From NCBI GenBank assembly GCA_947166015.1, contig CAMVCQ010000006.1, forward strand, positions 1-56,930: a stretch of 56,930 bases of DNA. Reading direction: 5' to 3'. Position 1 is the first letter of the stretch. Each line of letters begins with the position of its first letter. The position numbers and the translations under genes are program-made. The stretch comes from an uncultured Lachnospiraceae bacterium (lineage in GTDB: Bacteria; Bacillota; Clostridia; Lachnospirales; Lachnospiraceae). Positions 41,016-48,449 of this stretch are shown piece by piece. A model generated the notes under the pieces. The model searched no databases. It was not told where the DNA came from and was given only the letters and a program-made list of their open reading frames with translations.

Positions 41016-42716
41016 ATGTGTGCTATACTGACCTATGCACGACCTGATGTGTCTGAAGAATTTTTCGTTGAAATGCTTGGCAGGACACTCTCGCGCGGAC
41101 CGGACATGTCTGACCATATAAAAATGAATGGCGGCTGGATAGGGTTTAACCGTCTGTCTATCATGGGGCCGGCTCCGACCGGGATGCAGCCTTTCACTCA
41201 TCGAGGAAATGCTGTGGTGTGCAATGGTGAAATATATGGATTTGAACCATTGAAGGAGTACCTCGCTTCGCTGGGCTATCCTTTTGAAAGCGGAAGTGAT
41301 TGTGAGATTTTGATGCCTTTGTATGAAACACTTGGAACGGCTATGTTTAGACTGCTCGATGCCGAGTTTGCCTGTGTGATATACGATGGAGAGAGCAATG
41401 AATTTATAGCAGCGAGGGATCCTATCGGAATCAGACCGCTGTACTACGGTTATGATAACGACGGCCATATCATTTTTGCATCGGAACCGAAAAACATGGT
41501 AGGAGTAGCCAAAGAGATCAAGCCGTTTCCGCCGGGACATTTTTACAAAAATGGTGAATTTGTTTCATACCGTGATATGACGACCGGAGGCGTATATGCA
41601 AAGACCGGATGGCAGCCGGGAGTGGCAGGTCAGGGAAGGCATTTGAGCGGTGTCGGTAACGCAAGCAGCCGAAAAACTTCGGGAAGTCTCACGCTACAGG
41701 ATGCTTCCGGAATCAATGATGAGGGCTTGGATGCAATCTGTGAGGGTATCCACGACAGGCTCATAAATGGTATCAAAAAAAGGCTTACAGCGGATCAACC
41801 GATTGGCTTTCTGCTTTCAGGTGGGCTTGACTCGTCGCTTGTTTGCGGAGTGGCTGCAAGGCTTAGCGATACTCCGATAGAGACATTTGCGATCGGTATG
41901 GACATAGATGCGATAGATCTCAAGTATGCAAGGCAGGTTGCTGACTATATACACAGCAATCACCACGAGGTGATCATAACGGCTGATGATGTTGTGGAGT
42001 CGCTCGAGCCCGTGATCAAAGCACTTGCAACCTATGACATAACTACGATCAGAGCATCCATAGGAATGTATCTTTTGTGCAAATGGATCAGGGAAAACAC
42101 GGATATCAAGGTGTTGCTTACGGGAGAGATTTCGGATGAGTTATTCGGTTACAAATACACCGATTTTGCGCCGTCAGCTGACGCTTTTCAGGAAGAATCG
42201 AAAAAAAGGATCAGGGAGCTTCATATGTACGATGTGCTGCGTGCAGACAGGTGTATAAGCGTGAATTCTCTGGAGGCGAGAGTACCGTTCGGAGACCTTG
42301 ACTTTGTGGACTATGTGATGGCGATAGATCCGGAGAAAAAGCTCAACAGCTACGGCATAGGAAAGTATCTTTTGCGTCACGCTTTTGAAAAGGATGCGTT
42401 GATCCCACATGAGATATTGATGAGGGAGAAGGCCGCTTTTTCGGATGCCGTAGGACATTCGCTTCGAGATGATCTGATCGCAGAAGCGGAGAAAAACTAC
42501 ACTGATGAAGCGTATGAAAAAGGCATAGAAAAATACGACCATGCAAAACCATTTACAAAAGAGTCACTTTTCTATCGGGACATTTTTGAAAAATACTATC
42601 CGGGCCAGTCCAAAATGGTTGATGATTTTTGGATGCCGAACAAAAACTGGGCCGGTTGCAATGTAAACGATCCATCTGCCAGAGTTCTGTCAAACTACGG
42701 CGCATCCGGGGAGTAA
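41016..42716 (+). CDS. asnB: Asparagine synthetase (glutamine-hydrolysing)
   Basis: Makes asparagine from aspartate with glutamine as nitrogen donor and ATP; cytoplasmic. 566 aa. The nucleophile Cys2 (MCAILTYARP) follows the start, with the amidotransferase signatures RLSIMGPAPTGMQPF and CNGEIYGF. The synthetase domain has the PP-loop FLLSGGLDSSLVCG (~residue 265) and GEISDELFGYKY. A Gly/Ser-rich, Gln-poor linker at ~200-240 (GVAGQGRHLSGVGNASSRKT) separates the domains and is longer than in the E. coli enzyme. GGAGGT precedes the ATG. The shared leader with glnN suggests nitrogen control. Confidence 0.95.
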   Translation: MCAILTYARPDVSEEFFVEMLGRTLSRGPDMSDHIKMNGGWIGFNRLSIMGPAPTGMQPFTHRGNAVVCNGEIYGFEPLKEYLASLGYPFESGSDCEILMPLYETLGTAMFRLLDAEFACVIYDGESNEFIAARDPIGIRPLYYGYDNDGHIIFASEPKNMVGVAKEIKPFPPGHFYKNGEFVSYRDMTTGGVYAKTGWQPGVAGQGRHLSGVGNASSRKTSGSLTLQDASGINDEGLDAICEGIHDRLINGIKKRLTADQPIGFLLSGGLDSSLVCGVAARLSDTPIETFAIGMDIDAIDLKYARQVADYIHSNHHEVIITADDVVESLEPVIKALATYDITTIRASIGMYLLCKWIRENTDIKVLLTGEISDELFGYKYTDFAPSADAFQEESKKRIRELHMYDVLRADRCISVNSLEARVPFGDLDFVDYVMAIDPEKKLNSYGIGKYLLRHAFEKDALIPHEILMREKAAFSDAVGHSLRDDLIAEAEKNYTDEAYEKGIEKYDHAKPFTKESLFYRDIFEKYYPGQSKMVDDFWMPNKNWAGCNVNDPSARVLSNYGASGE

Positions 42717-42787
42717 GAGGGTTTTTGTCCGAATTTTCCTGCTCCGTCCGAAAAGAAATTCGGAAATCTGAATTATTGAGAAAAAAC

Positions 42788-42822
42788 AGAGCATGATTTG
42801 GGAGATCAAGTCGTGCTCTTTT
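42788..42822 (+). terminator. Terminator of asnB
   Basis: AGAGCATGA pairs with TCGTGCTCT (one G-T pair) around a 14-base loop, followed by TTTTG. Confidence 0.6.
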
Positions 42823-43116
42823 GTTTCAAAAAGATTTTCAGGGTTTTTCTATATTGGGTTGTTATATATAGTAGAGAGGGATGAGATTATTGATTCATGT
42901 TGAGAATTGGTCAACGAAAAATCGTTGTTTTTAGCGAAAGTTTACGAAATTTGAAAAAAATTGTCCACATTTTCGGTTTTTAATTGTTATATATTATAGA
43001 GGGGTAAACAGAGAAGAAAGAAAAAATAGAGAAAATGTAAAAAGGATGTACCCATTTTTGAGATTCGATTGTTTTTATATATAGAGGGAAGCATGCTTTG
43101 TAATTTCGAAAAATGG
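42823..43116 (+). repeat. Degenerate promoter-like direct repeats before the M56/BlaI operon
   Basis: Related units at 42858-42880, 42984-43004 and 43069-43089 share the pattern TTGTT, an A/T run such as ATATATAG, then GAGGG. A fourth at 43134-43155 overlaps the operon promoter. Spacing is irregular (126, 85 and 65 bases). They may be decayed promoter duplications or sites for the BlaI-like repressor. No gene is seen here. Confidence 0.45.
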
Positions 43117-43171
43117 TTGACAAACGTGGTCGATTGTTATAGACTATACACGAGGTCGGTTGTAACCGACC
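43117..43171 (+). promoter_or_regulatory. Promoter and palindromic operator of the M56/BlaI operon
   Basis: TTGACA at 43117-43122, 17 bases, TAGACT at 43140-43145. Just past the expected start site lies an 18-bp palindrome, GGTCGGTTGTAACCGACC (43154-43171), well placed for a repressor such as the BlaI-like protein at 45237. It differs from the classic bla/mec operator, so this is a proposal. Confidence 0.55.
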
Positions 43172-43258
43172 AGACGTAAAATGCTTAAATATAACTTTTT
43201 TGACAGGATTTAATACACGTCAAAGGGGATTGAAAAAAGAGAATCGGAGGGAAGAAAT

Positions 43259-44743
43259 ATGAGTTCAGTGATTGAATGGCTGGCTGACAGTCTTTTTGCA
43301 GGATCGATTGTTATGCTGATAGTTATGTTTATACGCGGAGTGATACTTCGTCGAATGCCAAGACGTTATGCATATTTGTTGTGGGCTGTCGTGGCGGTCC
43401 GTTTGATCTGCCCGGTGTCGATACGCTCACCATTGAGTGTTTTCAGCTATGTTCCGGAAGTCAAGATAGTACAGGAGCACAGTTTGCAAGGAAAAAACAC
43501 AAATCAGATAAGCATGGATTCAAACAGCACCGCCGTATCTGACAAACATCAGAATCAGGAAACTGAACAGGCAGTACCATTCAGCGAAGCGTACCGTATT
43601 GATAGTTCAGAGATGCAGAATTCAGACGTTACTGAACGAGCAGATAATTCAGTTTCATCATACGGTAATACGGGAACTCAGGAACAAATCAAAACGAAGG
43701 AGGCAGAGCAGCATATATCTGTCGAGGAGAATTCCGCAAACGCTCCTTCTGTCACACAGGAAACAGCAAACGATGGGGTAGGAACATCTCCGCTACTGTT
43801 CATCCTTTTCCTCATCTGGATCATCGGTGTCGGGGTATTTTTGTTAAAGAGTGTTATAGACTGCGTAAAACTTCACAAGAGGCTTCGTACTGCGGTGAAA
43901 CTTGAGAAGGGTGTCTATGAGAGTGATCAGATTGATACCCCGTTTGTGAAGGGCATCATCCGCCCTCGTATCTATATCCCGTTTCGACTGACGGAACAGG
44001 AGAGAGCTTGCATCCTAACGCATGAGAAGCATCATATTCGTCGTGGGGATCCGATTTTCAAACTATTTGCGACGGCTTTGCTTGCGATGTTTTGGTTTCA
44101 TCCGTTGGTGTGGGTTTCATATCGCCTGATGGTACGCGATATGGAGATGAGTTGTGATGAGTATGTGCTGACACACGAAACGAACGATATTCGCGCGTCA
44201 TACTCGACGCTGTTGCTTGCTTTTGCTACGAATCGACGTATAATAGACGGCGTGTTATTTTTCGGAGAGAACGATACGAAGCAGCGGGTGAAGCATATCA
44301 TGAGGTTCAGGAAAAGACATGTAGCACTTGGGATTATAGCGATTTTTGTTATTGCGATTAGTACTTGTACGTTGGTAACAGCGGCTGGGACGAGAATACG
44401 GAATCCCTATACTCAAGAGTATAAGCCAGGTCAGGGGAATATCAAGGGAAATGTAGATGTTGAAAAGTATATGAGTATTGATTCGCGTTTTGAGATTGGT
44501 GCGGCAGCAGATGGATATGCCGTATTTAAAGATCCTGATAACGCTTATGATGCATTGGTTGAAAAATACGCAGAAGGTATTTGGCTTATTCAAAAAGAGT
44601 TTAATCTGCTCCCGTTAACAAGAACGAATTACGATAGTTATGGTGTATATGGTTGGCAGACAACGACAGGAACGGAGGAGCAGCAGGAACAGGCAGCATT
44701 TGTTTCCAGTTTTATTGATATATATGAAAACAGCTTTGAATAG
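43259..44743 (+). CDS. M56 (BlaR1/MecR1-type) membrane metallopeptidase, interrupted by a stop codon
   Basis: 494 aa to the TAG at 44741-44743. N-terminal TM helices (residues ~10-30, 38-55) and a polar Gln/Ser/Glu-rich loop (~75-170) come first. A TM helix at ~178-200 leads to the peptidase domain with HEXXH as THEKHHIRRGD (~residue 260) and the downstream Glu in MEMSCDEYVL. The last TM helix is at ~365-385, and an extracellular domain then begins. The same frame continues after the TAG for 145 codons to 45178, so the sensor domain is split. Family role: sense a ligand, then cleave the BlaI-type repressor. Peptidase parts are intact. Confidence 0.85.
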   Translation: MSSVIEWLADSLFAGSIVMLIVMFIRGVILRRMPRRYAYLLWAVVAVRLICPVSIRSPLSVFSYVPEVKIVQEHSLQGKNTNQISMDSNSTAVSDKHQNQETEQAVPFSEAYRIDSSEMQNSDVTERADNSVSSYGNTGTQEQIKTKEAEQHISVEENSANAPSVTQETANDGVGTSPLLFILFLIWIIGVGVFLLKSVIDCVKLHKRLRTAVKLEKGVYESDQIDTPFVKGIIRPRIYIPFRLTEQERACILTHEKHHIRRGDPIFKLFATALLAMFWFHPLVWVSYRLMVRDMEMSCDEYVLTHETNDIRASYSTLLLAFATNRRIIDGVLFFGENDTKQRVKHIMRFRKRHVALGIIAIFVIAISTCTLVTAAGTRIRNPYTQEYKPGQGNIKGNVDVEKYMSIDSRFEIGAAADGYAVFKDPDNAYDALVEKYAEGIWLIQKEFNLLPLTRTNYDSYGVYGWQTTTGTEEQQEQAAFVSSFIDIYENSFE

Positions 44744-45178
44744 AATCTGACGGATTCAGATGATGTGACTGCGAGCGAAGAGGAGGAACAGGTGCCTCCG
44801 CCATCGGAGTATTTTTGCAAAAAAGAGGTAGTTGCTTCATCCGACGGAAATACGGTTTATCTGAATAATCGGTCAAAGGATGCGCTTTACATATATGATG
44901 TTGATAATGATATTTTGACCAAGAAAACATATAAGGATAACCTGACCGACCATATCGATGAGTTCAAGAATTATACCTATACGAAGACTGTAAATAGTGA
45001 TGATGAATACTCGATAAATACACATACAGCTTGGTACTATAATCCCGCCGGCAGTGAAAAAATTTATACAACTATTAAACCCTTTGTAAATAAGCCTATT
45101 AATCTTGCATACCGGGAAGCTAAAGATGTAGAATATGTCGAAGAAGATGAGGATTACGAGTGCATATTTAAGGATTGA
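44744..45178 (+). pseudogene. C-terminal part of the M56 protein, separated by an in-frame TAG
   Basis: In frame with the M56 gene and open from the codon after its TAG to TGA at 45178 (NLTDSDDVTASEEEEQ onward). The stretch is Asp/Glu/Tyr-rich and beta-like (DGNTVYLNNRSKDALYIYD), typical of the extracellular tail of these sensors. An internal GTG at 44765 has GAT/GTG context but no ribosome site, so separate translation is unlikely. Either the stop is a recent nonsense mutation or it is read through. Confidence 0.7.
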
Positions 45179-45236
45179 ATGTGAAGCTGACGAAGTGGTA
45201 TGAGCCGTAAATATAGAAAAGGAGAACAAGAATAAT

Positions 45237-45596
45237 ATGGAACAATTAAAACTTTGCGACAGCGATTATCGTTTTATGTGTGTGGTATGGGAGCACGCGC
45301 CTGTGAACTCCGGCGATCTCGTGAAACTCTGTAACGAGGCTCTCGGATGGAAAAAATCCACTACGTATACAACGATAAAGAAGCTTTCGGAAAAAGGGTA
45401 CATCAAAAATGAAGACGCGATAGTTTCTGTTCTGATTGAGAAGGAGAGAGTCCAGGCGGACGAGTCAAACTACTTTGTTGACAGAACGTTTGAGGGTTCG
45501 CTTCCGGGATTTTTGACAGCGTTTCTTGGCGGGAAAAAGCTGTCAAGTGAAGAGGCGGACGAAATCAGGAAGCTTATTGATGAGTACAGTGACTGA
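45237..45596 (+). CDS. BlaI/MecI/CopY family transcriptional repressor
   Basis: 119 aa winged-helix protein. The family pattern is clear: LCDSDYRFMCVVWEHAPVNSGDL, then WKKSTTYTTIKKLSEKGYI (recognition helix, ~residues 38-56), and a C-terminal dimerisation region (GSLPGFLTAFLGGKKLSSEEADEIRKL split in two). AAAAGGAG precedes the ATG. Such repressors are destroyed on signal from the partner M56 peptidase. Gene order is peptidase first, then repressor. Likely target: the palindrome at 43154-43171. Confidence 0.92.
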   Translation: MEQLKLCDSDYRFMCVVWEHAPVNSGDLVKLCNEALGWKKSTTYTTIKKLSEKGYIKNEDAIVSVLIEKERVQADESNYFVDRTFEGSLPGFLTAFLGGKKLSSEEADEIRKLIDEYSD

Positions 45597-45650
45597 AAGT
45601 TTAGAATATAGAGGATGTTTTGAGACTTCAATATACGGAGGAAACGTAAA

Positions 45651-47672
45651 ATGAGTCGTAATATAAAGATTATTGGAAAAGGAATTCTTGTATGCATAAT
45701 TTGCATCTGTGCATTTTTGATTACAGCACAGATTTCACAAGCGAGAGCTCCAAAGATTTACTGGAGGAGCATCCATCTTGGTCTGAATGCAACTTTTGAT
45801 ATAACGGTTTCATATCTTCCTGAAGGTGCTGCATTGATTTTTAAGAGTAAAAATAAAAAAATTGCGAAAGTTGATTCAAAAGGAAGGGTGACAGGAAAAA
45901 AAGTTGGAAAAACATCTATAATAATCAAGTATAAAAAAGACGGCAAAACATACGATGTCGGCGAATCAAAAGTTAAGGTTCATAATGCGTTTATGAACAA
46001 AGAAGTTGCTGTAGCTATGAAAAAAACAGTGATACAGCTATATGGTAACGAAGGATATTATACATCAAATCCTACAAAAATTGACGATTATGTATATGAT
46101 TTTTACGGTTATACGGGCTGTGATGACTCGTTTTTGGATGAGGTCAATTACAAAAACAAAAAAGCAAGCTATACATATGTTTCGTCTGACAAATCAAAGC
46201 TTAAAATATCAAAAAAAGGGAAGCTTTATTATTCAAAAGGAACGGGAAAAGTCAGAATTTCGATTATTGAAACCTACAAAAAGAAAAAAAGAACGATGGG
46301 TTCTTTTGTTGTGAATCTTGCAAAAACTGTTTGGGACGGAAAGAAAAATGTAAATGGAAGCACGAATCAGGTTTATGACATTTTTAAGCATACACCCTAT
46401 GTCAGCAAAGAAAAAGTTGTTTTTGATAATGATGCCGATAAAAAAGGTGAGGTTACTTTTCTTGAAAACAGCAAAAAAGAATGGAACGGCAGAATCGGGT
46501 TTAACAAAACAGGTAAAACAGGTTGTCGAATTTATGCATATAATTATAAAAAGAAAAAATACGAGTCAAAACCCTTTGCGTGTATCAAATTTAATGTTAA
46601 AAATGTCAAGACCGTATCTGAAATAAAGATACTTGAGGAAAAATCCGAAAAAAGCTTTTCAAAGATAAAATCGTTAAAAAAATCATACAATAACATGGGA
46701 AGCGGCGAGGATGATTATTTTGACGGAATTTGTGATTTCAAATATTATGTTTATCAGGACAGTTATAATTATACCGGCGGATACGGTATAACAAGCTCTG
46801 ACCCTGGGATTGCATCTGTATCGGAGGTTATGTATGAAGAATACGAAGGACTTTTCGATGAAAAAACCGGATATTGCGGGTATTTTTTAATCAAGCCGCA
46901 TAAGCCGGGGTCATGCACGATAACGGTAGAGGGAAACGGCGCAAGTACATCATTTGAATATCACTTTTCGGATTATCCGATTGATGGCGATTTTGATATG
47001 TACTGCGGAACCTATACAAGTAAAGAAAAGCCTGATAAATCAAAGTTCAGATTTGAGATTTCAGATGATAACGCCATGGGATTAACAAATTGTAATTTGG
47101 ATGTCGACATATGGCGTTTAGAAGAGCACAATGATTACGCTGATCCTGAATTGTGGTGCTTTGGCGCTAAGCTTATTGTGAATTGTTACCCGCCTGCAAA
47201 AGGCGGTTTATGCACACTAAGTGTGTTCTATGGTGATGAGGAACTCGGACATTTTGAACTTCCTGTGTATAAGTGGGATTTCACATCAAAACCGCTTCAA
47301 TACGAGGTGGTAGAAAATACGGGAGTTGAGTTTGAACTGACAAACTGTAGTGCGCACTACTTTTCGTCTGATTATAATGATAATCGTATTACTTATAATG
47401 TGAAATTTGACAGAGATAAATCAAAAGCAAAATATGTGTATATCTTTGGAATACGGGATTGGGAATTATCCGAGTACATAGACGAGGCTAAAAAAAGGTT
47501 TGCAAATCCCGACCCGGAGAATTTAAATATGATGCACACATCACCGTACGACATTTCGAATTACTTTTTTGAAAAAAAATACAAAGATGATAACACCGTT
47601 TTCGTGTTCACAGACGAGAACTGCCAATATGTGGGACACGCGGTTGTGAAATTCAAGCTTGACGCGGCATGA
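45651..47672 (+). CDS. Large secreted protein with N-terminal Big2 domain
   Basis: 673 aa; ACGGAGGA precedes the ATG by 9. N-terminal signal or anchor helix (GILVCIICICAFLITAQ). A Big2 domain at ~40-115 (LNATFDITVSYLPEGAALIF, KIAKVDSKGRVTGKKVGKTS). The middle is lysine- and tyrosine-rich with beta strands. A second Ig-like segment sits near 350-430 (GYGITSSDPGIASVSEVMY, KPGSCTITVEGNG). No anchor motif at the C-terminus. Lies 54 bases after the BlaI gene on the same strand, so it may be a target of that regulatory pair. Function likely surface binding; not recognised further. Confidence 0.75.
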   Translation: MSRNIKIIGKGILVCIICICAFLITAQISQARAPKIYWRSIHLGLNATFDITVSYLPEGAALIFKSKNKKIAKVDSKGRVTGKKVGKTSIIIKYKKDGKTYDVGESKVKVHNAFMNKEVAVAMKKTVIQLYGNEGYYTSNPTKIDDYVYDFYGYTGCDDSFLDEVNYKNKKASYTYVSSDKSKLKISKKGKLYYSKGTGKVRISIIETYKKKKRTMGSFVVNLAKTVWDGKKNVNGSTNQVYDIFKHTPYVSKEKVVFDNDADKKGEVTFLENSKKEWNGRIGFNKTGKTGCRIYAYNYKKKKYESKPFACIKFNVKNVKTVSEIKILEEKSEKSFSKIKSLKKSYNNMGSGEDDYFDGICDFKYYVYQDSYNYTGGYGITSSDPGIASVSEVMYEEYEGLFDEKTGYCGYFLIKPHKPGSCTITVEGNGASTSFEYHFSDYPIDGDFDMYCGTYTSKEKPDKSKFRFEISDDNAMGLTNCNLDVDIWRLEEHNDYADPELWCFGAKLIVNCYPPAKGGLCTLSVFYGDEELGHFELPVYKWDFTSKPLQYEVVENTGVEFELTNCSAHYFSSDYNDNRITYNVKFDRDKSKAKYVYIFGIRDWELSEYIDEAKKRFANPDPENLNMMHTSPYDISNYFFEKKYKDDNTVFVFTDENCQYVGHAVVKFKLDAA

Positions 47673-47706
47673 ATAACTCAGTGTATTATAACTGGAGGTG
47701 AGTATA

Positions 47707-48300
47707 ATGAAAAAAAAGCGAAATAGAATTGGTCTCCTACTGCTTTTTGGCGTTTTTGTTTTTATGATTTTAACAGCGTGTGAAAATCAAGAAAAGAAAG
47801 TTTCCAAACAGAATGACGAAAAGGCTGCGTCTTCAGTAAGTGAGGCATCTGTAAACTATCTGGATGGTGAAGAAAAAGCTGTCAGTGACAGAAAAATACC
47901 TGATGATGTCATAAAATACGCAAAAAAACAATATACTGAAATTCTGAAAGTTTGTTACACATCTCCGGATATAAGTGAGTTTCCTGATTTTAACAAGAAC
48001 AAGTTCTCCTTGAAGGATTTCTCGCTGGGAAAAGGATTTAGAATAAAAGATGATACAGGAGAGGACACATACATTTTTCCGGTGAGATGGAAAGGTGTTT
48101 TGGCGGATTTTTATGTGCTCAGTAAATCAGCAGATGGATTTACCGATCAGTATTCCGGATACTTTAATAATGTTGAAACGATTCGTGAAATTGATAAAAA
48201 AGGTATGTTAGATGATGCGATATTTGTAACAAAAAACAAAACATGGTACGCAAAAACGAGCGAGGGACTGGTAAAAATATCAGAAGATATCAACTACTAG
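47707..48300 (+). CDS. Small lipoprotein of unknown function
   Basis: ~197 aa. The start at 47707 follows GGAGGTG by 6 bases; an in-frame GTG at 47698 overlaps that site and is rejected. The lipobox FMILTACENQ puts the lipidated Cys at ~residue 25. A polar linker follows, then a ~130-residue domain (YAKKQYTEILKVCYTSPDI, FPVRWKGVLADFYVLSK) not recognised. It is 34 bases after the Big2 protein gene and probably the last gene of the M56/BlaI operon. It ends just before the glnN promoter. Confidence 0.75.
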   Translation: MKKKRNRIGLLLLFGVFVFMILTACENQEKKVSKQNDEKAASSVSEASVNYLDGEEKAVSDRKIPDDVIKYAKKQYTEILKVCYTSPDISEFPDFNKNKFSLKDFSLGKGFRIKDDTGEDTYIFPVRWKGVLADFYVLSKSADGFTDQYSGYFNNVETIREIDKKGMLDDAIFVTKNKTWYAKTSEGLVKISEDINY

Positions 48301-48331
48301 AAGTATGTCAAGCATTTTTTCAAATTATTTC

Positions 48332-48413
48332 TTGACAAACATTTCAAAACATGATATTATGCACTTCGAATGAGGCAAAGGCGTCTCAGAGGAAACTCTG
48401 GGACGTCTTTGTC
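48332..48413 (+). promoter_or_regulatory. Promoter and 5'-end hairpin leader of glnN (nitrogen leader, copy 2)
   Basis: TTGACA at 48332-48337, 17 bases, TATTAT at 48355-48360. The hairpin is 48374-48391 with 48396-48413 (GAAA loop), then TATTTTTAT. It is nearly identical to the asnB leader from ~20 bases before the -35 through the U-rich tract; the right arm reads GGACGTC here versus GGATGTC there, a pairing-preserving change. Confidence 0.75.
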
Positions 48414-48449
48414 TATTTTTATGTTTATAGAAAAATGGAGGGAAAAACT

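Noticed and set aside
42858-43155. CRISPR-like array
   Set aside because: Only four degenerate units with irregular spacing, and no cas genes.
44765-45178. Separate gene starting at the internal GTG
   Set aside because: In frame with the M56 gene across one TAG and without its own ribosome site, so better explained as the split tail of that gene.
48351-48449. Upstream extension of glnN by 33 codons
   Set aside because: It would translate through the leader hairpin; the ATG at 48450 has a strong ribosome site and matches the family N-terminus.
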